DNA from: Succinatimonas hippei YIT 12066
GTDB taxonomy: Bacteria > Pseudomonadota > Gammaproteobacteria > Enterobacterales > Succinivibrionaceae
DNA: 61,499 nucleotides
Assembly: GCF_000188195.1 (NCBI RefSeq)
Contig: NZ_GL830945.1
Span: forward strand, 1 to 61,499
Direction: 5' to 3'
This document shows positions 58,254 through 61,499 of this stretch, piece after piece. Numbering within the stretch: the stretch's first letter is position 1; each line of letters opens with the position of its first letter. The translations under genes were made by a program, and so were the position numbers. The notes beneath the pieces are model-generated. The model searched no databases. It worked only from the letters and a program-made list of their open reading frames with translations, and was not told where the DNA came from.

Positions 58254-59040
58254 ACTCCAGTGCGTTATTTTTGATTGGGCCGGAACTACTGTTGATTATG
58301 GGGCGATTTCCCCGGTCAAAGCTTTTATGCAGGCCTTTAAGTCTGCAGGAATTGAAGTTACTGAAGAAGAAACCCGTATTCCGATGGGCATGTTAAAGCG
58401 CGATCATATAAAGACGATGCTTGCTATGCCGAGAATTCGCGATTTGTGGGTTGATGCTTATCAAAAAGAGCCTGATGAAGACGATGTAGAACGTATTTAT
58501 CAGTCTTTTGAACCTTCATTATTCAGTGTTTTGGAAAAGTGCTGCGACTTAAAGCCTTATGTGCTTGAAGCGGTAGAATTGCTGAGAAGCCAGGGGATTA
58601 AGATTGGTTCTACAACAGGGTATACTGCTTCAATGATGAAGGTGGTTACCGAGTGTGCCAAAAAGCAGGGATATGAGCCTGATTGTTTGGTTACTCCAGA
58701 GGAAACTGACAATTTAGGTCGGCCGTTCCCTTATATGATATTCAGAAACATGCAAAAACTCGGTATTAAAAGCGTTAAGCATGTAATGAAAATCGGTGAC
58801 ACGCTTTCTGATATTAAGGAAGCAAAACACGCAGGTGTCTTTGCCGTAGGCGTTACCCAGGGCAGCTCCATTATGGGCCTGTCAAAGGATGAATGGTCCG
58901 CTTTATCGATAATTGAGCAGGATAAGCTTAATATGAAAGCAGCCATCACTTTTTATGAGGCCGGAGCTGATTTTGTTATAAATTCACTTGCTGATATTCA
59001 GCTGGCAATTAAGCTTTTTGAATCAAGAAAGAAAAAATAG
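58243..59040 (+). CDS. phnX: Phosphonoacetaldehyde hydrolase
   Basis: This 265-residue HAD-superfamily enzyme cleaves the C-P bond of phosphonoacetaldehyde to acetaldehyde and phosphate. The nucleophile is Asp11 in VIFDWAGTTVDYG. The Schiff-base Lys52 is in IPMGMLKRDHIK, unique to this family. IKIGSTTGYTASMM and the metal-binding KIGDTLSDIKEA complete the site. Two ATGs (58243 and 58246) follow AAGGAG inside the phnW end, an 11-nt overlap. It is the last gene of the operon. Confidence 0.97.
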   Translation: MMPKLQCVIFDWAGTTVDYGAISPVKAFMQAFKSAGIEVTEEETRIPMGMLKRDHIKTMLAMPRIRDLWVDAYQKEPDEDDVERIYQSFEPSLFSVLEKCCDLKPYVLEAVELLRSQGIKIGSTTGYTASMMKVVTECAKKQGYEPDCLVTPEETDNLGRPFPYMIFRNMQKLGIKSVKHVMKIGDTLSDIKEAKHAGVFAVGVTQGSSIMGLSKDEWSALSIIEQDKLNMKAAITFYEAGADFVINSLADIQLAIKLFESRKKK

Positions 59041-59051
59041 TTAGAAAAGAG

Positions 59052-59093
59052 AAAGGCTGACTAAAAAATTTTTAGCCAGCCTTTTTGCTTTTA
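59052..59093 (+). terminator. Intrinsic terminator after the phn operon
   Basis: AAAGGCTG (59052-59059) pairs with CAGCCTTT (59077-59084), with further pairing of CTAAAAA with TTTTTAG inside the loop. A T-rich tail follows. Confidence 0.88.
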
Positions 59094-59106
59094 CAAGTGG
59101 TGACGC

Positions 59107-59604
59107 CTAATCAAACAATGTACTTAAATGAAAATCTGAATAGCATTTACCAGTTTTTCCCTGATCCATTTTACTAATGGCTTTTTTACCGACACTTTCT
59201 GTAACTTCAGCTAGTTTTGCCGTATAGATTCCGGAAATAAGGCCTTCGACCGTAGGCGTTTGTCTGAAGAAATAATTTTTGCCTCCGCTTATGTAAACTT
59301 TAAGTTCATTCGGAGATACTACAGATTCACTGGCAACAGTGTGATATATGTTTGCCGGAACTTCTTTATATAAAAAAACATTAGGGCCTGTTGCTCCAAG
59401 GCAGTCTCCGTCAAGATAGACATCAAGCCTCATTCCGTCTCCTGCAATCGTGGACGGTCTGTAAACATAAATTCCGGCTTTATCGGGATCAGGCTGCTTA
59501 AATATTTTGGCAGCTTCGCTTTGTTCTTTATTTTCAAGATCAACGCTAGCGCAGCCAGCTAAGATAAAAGTAAGAGCAAATATGGCGATAAAAAGTTTTT
59601 TCAT
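59107..59604 (-). CDS. DUF2846-type lipoprotein
   Basis: The protein of about 165 residues has a type II signal peptide (MKKLFIAIFALTFILAGCAS, lipidated Cys at residue 18). The DUF2846 pattern follows: AGIYVYRPSTIAGDGMRLDVYLDGDCLGA, a beta-strand domain with an extended end. The function of the family is unknown. The frame is open to 59727, but ATG 59604 follows GAGGG by 8 nt and begins with the signal peptide. No conserved neighbours. Confidence 0.85.
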   Translation of the reverse strand: MKKLFIAIFALTFILAGCASVDLENKEQSEAAKIFKQPDPDKAGIYVYRPSTIAGDGMRLDVYLDGDCLGATGPNVFLYKEVPANIYHTVASESVVSPNELKVYISGGKNYFFRQTPTVEGLISGIYTAKLAEVTESVGKKAISKMDQGKTGKCYSDFHLSTLFD

Positions 59605-59715
59605 AATACTGTCCCTCAAAAATTGATCAGGGCACACTATAGCATTTAAACATACAAAATTGCTACAAACGACAGTAAAAATTGACAAAAATATAAATTT
59701 TGAATGTAAAATAAT

Positions 59716-59744
59716 AAAAAAGCGCATTTAACATGCGCTTTTTG
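59716..59744 (-). terminator. Intrinsic terminator (usable on both strands) downstream of the PotF-like gene
   Basis: AAAAAGCGCAT (59716-59727) and ATGCGCTTTTT (59733-59743) form a stem with T runs on both strands. On the minus strand it lies about 20 nt past the stop of the gene at 59764. Confidence 0.8.
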
Positions 59745-59763
59745 TCTATGAAAAAATGGAAAA

Positions 59764-60897
59764 TTATTCCCAGCCTGAAGCTTCTTCATTGGCTGAAGCA
59801 TCGGCATTAAGCTTCATCGCATTCCAGACTCGATTGGTAATACGCGATACTTTGCCCGACGGAGTTTGCGGGAAATAGGCTTTGCTTAAAAGCTCAGGAG
59901 TTAAATTAACGTTAGGATCGGCTGATAGTTCCGGATCAAGATTATCCATAGCTCCCTTTACCGGAAGAATATAACGGATTTCATTAGATACGGATTTTGC
60001 CACCTGCGGATCTAAAAGATAGTTAAACCACGCATGAGCTCCTTTATAGTTTTCAGCTCCGGCAGGAATCGTCCAGCAGTCAAACCACAATAAGCTTCCT
60101 TCTTTAGGAAATACATACTTAATGCGGTAATCACGGTTTGCCTGAATAGCTCTTTTATCCGCCTGCAGAATGTCGCCTGAATAGCCGATAGCGGCACAAA
60201 TCTCGCCTGAGGCAAGTTCGTTTATATAACGTGAAGAGTGGAAATATCTCACGTTGGAGGCTAAAGCAGTTAAAAGCTTTTCCGCTTCTTCATAATCCGA
60301 GGCTTTTTCCGAGTTCGGATCTTTACCTAAATAATGCATGGCTGCAGAAATGACTTCGATGGGGGAGTCAAGAACCGCAATGCCGCATTGCTTTAATTTA
60401 TCTGAATTTTCTTTTTTAAATAAAAAGTCCCAGCTGTCGACTTTAAAATCAGGCCCGAAAATTTCGGCTATTTTTTTGTCGTTGTAGGCTATGCCGAGGG
60501 AAATTTCAGTGTACGGATACGCGTAATCATTGTTAGGATCTATAGTACGCAATATTTCCATACGCTTGTCATCAAGGTTTGACCAATTCGGAATTAAAGA
60601 TTTGTCGATTTTCTGGAGAGCTCCGGCTTTGGCAAGACGCGGTACGTAGTAACTTACCATCATTACGGCGTCAAAACCGGTTTTGCCTGACAGCAATCTT
60701 GCCTCTACCATTTCGTTAGAGTCAAACATTACATAGTTGGCATTAAGACCAGACGCTTTGGAAAAATCCGCAACGGTGTTTTCTCCGATGTAATCGCTCC
60801 AATTCCAAATGTTGACTTTGTTGTTGTCATCAGCCGCGGCTGCAACAGATGTTAATGCAACAGTTAAGGCGCACAATGCGCATTTAAATTTAAACAT
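59764..60897 (-). CDS. potF: PotF-like periplasmic polyamine-binding protein
   Basis: The 377-residue protein has a signal peptide (MFKFKCALCALTVALTSVAA, cleaved after AAA). The polyamine-binding pattern is VNIWNWSDYIGENTVADFSKASG, then YVMFDSNEMVEARLLSGKTGFDAVM, YLGKDPNSEKASDY and NVRYFHSSRYINELASGEICAAIGYSGD. All parallel PotF of E. coli, including the WSDY and FDSNE residues that contact putrescine. The ABC permease and ATPase genes are not adjacent within the window. AGGAG lies upstream of the ATG. Confidence 0.88.
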   Translation of the reverse strand: MFKFKCALCALTVALTSVAAAADDNNKVNIWNWSDYIGENTVADFSKASGLNANYVMFDSNEMVEARLLSGKTGFDAVMMVSYYVPRLAKAGALQKIDKSLIPNWSNLDDKRMEILRTIDPNNDYAYPYTEISLGIAYNDKKIAEIFGPDFKVDSWDFLFKKENSDKLKQCGIAVLDSPIEVISAAMHYLGKDPNSEKASDYEEAEKLLTALASNVRYFHSSRYINELASGEICAAIGYSGDILQADKRAIQANRDYRIKYVFPKEGSLLWFDCWTIPAGAENYKGAHAWFNYLLDPQVAKSVSNEIRYILPVKGAMDNLDPELSADPNVNLTPELLSKAYFPQTPSGKVSRITNRVWNAMKLNADASANEEASGWE

Positions 60898-61203
60898 CCT
60901 CTTAAACTCCTGTTAAGGAATTAAATGGGCCGTAGGAAAAAGCCTAAGTCCTGCGAATATATTCATTACCTTAAAAAGTATGAACAAGCAGATTTTATAT
61001 AAACATGATGTAAAAAAATATAAGTACCTTTAAAAAGTTAAAAATTAATTGGATAATGTTTCTTATTAAAGAGTAAATGGTCAAAAAAGATGCAACACTA
61101 TATGGAATAGGCCATGATATTTTGCTTAAATCTACTTTAAATTGTAAGTAAAATTATTTTACCAGGTGGGTTTTATTAGAGAGTTAGATTAAATTTGCTT
61201 GCA
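60898..61203. other. Intergenic region upstream of the PotF-like gene
   Basis: About 300 very AT-rich bases with no gene seen. The promoter for the PotF-like gene should lie near 60910-60990 on the minus strand. The right part flanks the insertion-sequence remnant and would be the target side. Confidence 0.5.
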
Positions 61204-61499
61204 TTGACGTCCTCACCGGTCTAAAGGTCGATGATTCCTACTGCTAAACAAACATACTGCCTATTGTCGTTAGCCTAGGCGGGTTTCCTCTGCCGAGCTC
61301 TTATGAGGTTCGCTTGACAGGCCATCCGGGCAAGTCCTGCCCTTCTTAAGATATTGTGTGCGGCATACTTGAATATCTCCTGCTCCTTGCGGTTGTCCTT
61401 TGCTTATATGCCCGCACTGAGGACAGGTTTGACTCGTGTGTGTGGTTTGGCCGTCTGCTTCCTGGTAGGACGCAGCTTATACTTAAAAGCAAGGCGCAT
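61204..61499 (-). mobile_element. IS200/IS605-family remnant: internally deleted tnpB with right end
   Basis: On the minus strand the segment begins at ATG 61499 with MRLAFKYKLRPTRKQ, the typical TnpB N-terminus. After a junction near 61450 it jumps to the TnpB C-terminal zinc-finger region, SQTCPQCGHISK, in another frame. A second frameshift leads to KDNRKEQEIFKYAAHNILRRAG and RMACQANLIRARQRKPA, ending at TAG 61277-61275. The catalytic RuvC part is missing. After the stop is a right-end-like block at 61240-61204, GAATCATCGACCTTTAGACC followed by GGTGAGGACGTCAA. It can form an imperfect hairpin and ends in TCAA, like IS605-family ends that double as the omega-RNA 3' region. The element continues past, or ends at, the window edge. 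Confidence 0.75.

Overview
The window looks like chromosome of a low-GC gammaproteobacterium. Two gene orders match those of Enterobacterales and Aeromonadales: leuS-lptE-holA-nadD-rsfS-rlmH-mrdA-rodA-mltB-rlpA-dacA-ybeD, and nudJ-mnmA-hflD-purB. The AT-rich sequence, Rpn-type nuclease remnants, feoAB and a DhaM-like phosphocarrier would fit an anaerobic gut genus such as the Succinivibrionaceae. That placement is inference; no rRNA is present to confirm it.

Layout. 1-640: C-terminus of an Rpn-type PD-(D/E)XK nuclease with an Ala-Glu-Gly repeat tail, then a decayed second copy. 730-4394 (minus): a three-gene cluster of a retropepsin-like protease, an inactive transglutaminase with 7 TM helices, and a RimK-like ATP-grasp ligase. 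4513-7935 (minus): RpiR/SIS regulator, gnd and a patatin-like lipase. 8081-10086 (plus): AEC transporter and a beta-barrel protein. 10087-13100: a single-chain DUF262/DUF1524 (GmrSD-like) nuclease flanked by gene-poor sequence. 13157-15524: feoAB. 15664-19918: a GntR/HutC-regulated operon (ADP-ribosylglycohydrolase-like protein, PfkB kinase, NCS1 permease) with a perfect 18-bp operator palindrome. 19941-23624 (minus): nudJ-mnmA-hflD-purB. 23848-25168: icd. 25167-30411 (minus): GNAT, carB, carA. 30646-37812 (plus): UmuD-like protein, DhaM-like protein, SIMPL protein, rlhA-like U32, yoaA, tsaB, lipoprotein. 37809-52270 (minus): dam, sanA and the long leuS...ybeD envelope/housekeeping operon. 52847-53341: orphan P-loop kinase. 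53691-59093: a complete 2-aminoethylphosphonate uptake and degradation operon (phnT, fused permease, phnS, phnW, phnX). 59107-60897 (minus): DUF2846 lipoprotein and a PotF-like binding protein. 61204-61499 (minus): an IS200/IS605 TnpB remnant with an internal deletion and a recognisable right end.

How the genes work together. The phn operon imports 2-aminoethylphosphonate, transaminates it to phosphonoacetaldehyde and hydrolyses that to acetaldehyde and phosphate. The 15.7-19.9 kb operon looks like nucleoside or base salvage: import, glycosidic cleavage and phosphorylation. The leuS...ybeD block supplies cell-elongation enzymes (PBP2, RodA, DacA, MltB, RlpA), LPS assembly (LptE), ribosome maturation and silencing (RlmH, RsfS), NAD synthesis and a replication clamp-loader subunit. 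The least understood parts are the 0.7-4.4 kb cluster, the nucleoside-type operon and the GmrSD-like nuclease. Several starts were moved inward from the longest reading frame because a Shine-Dalgarno sequence and the usual protein length support the internal start.
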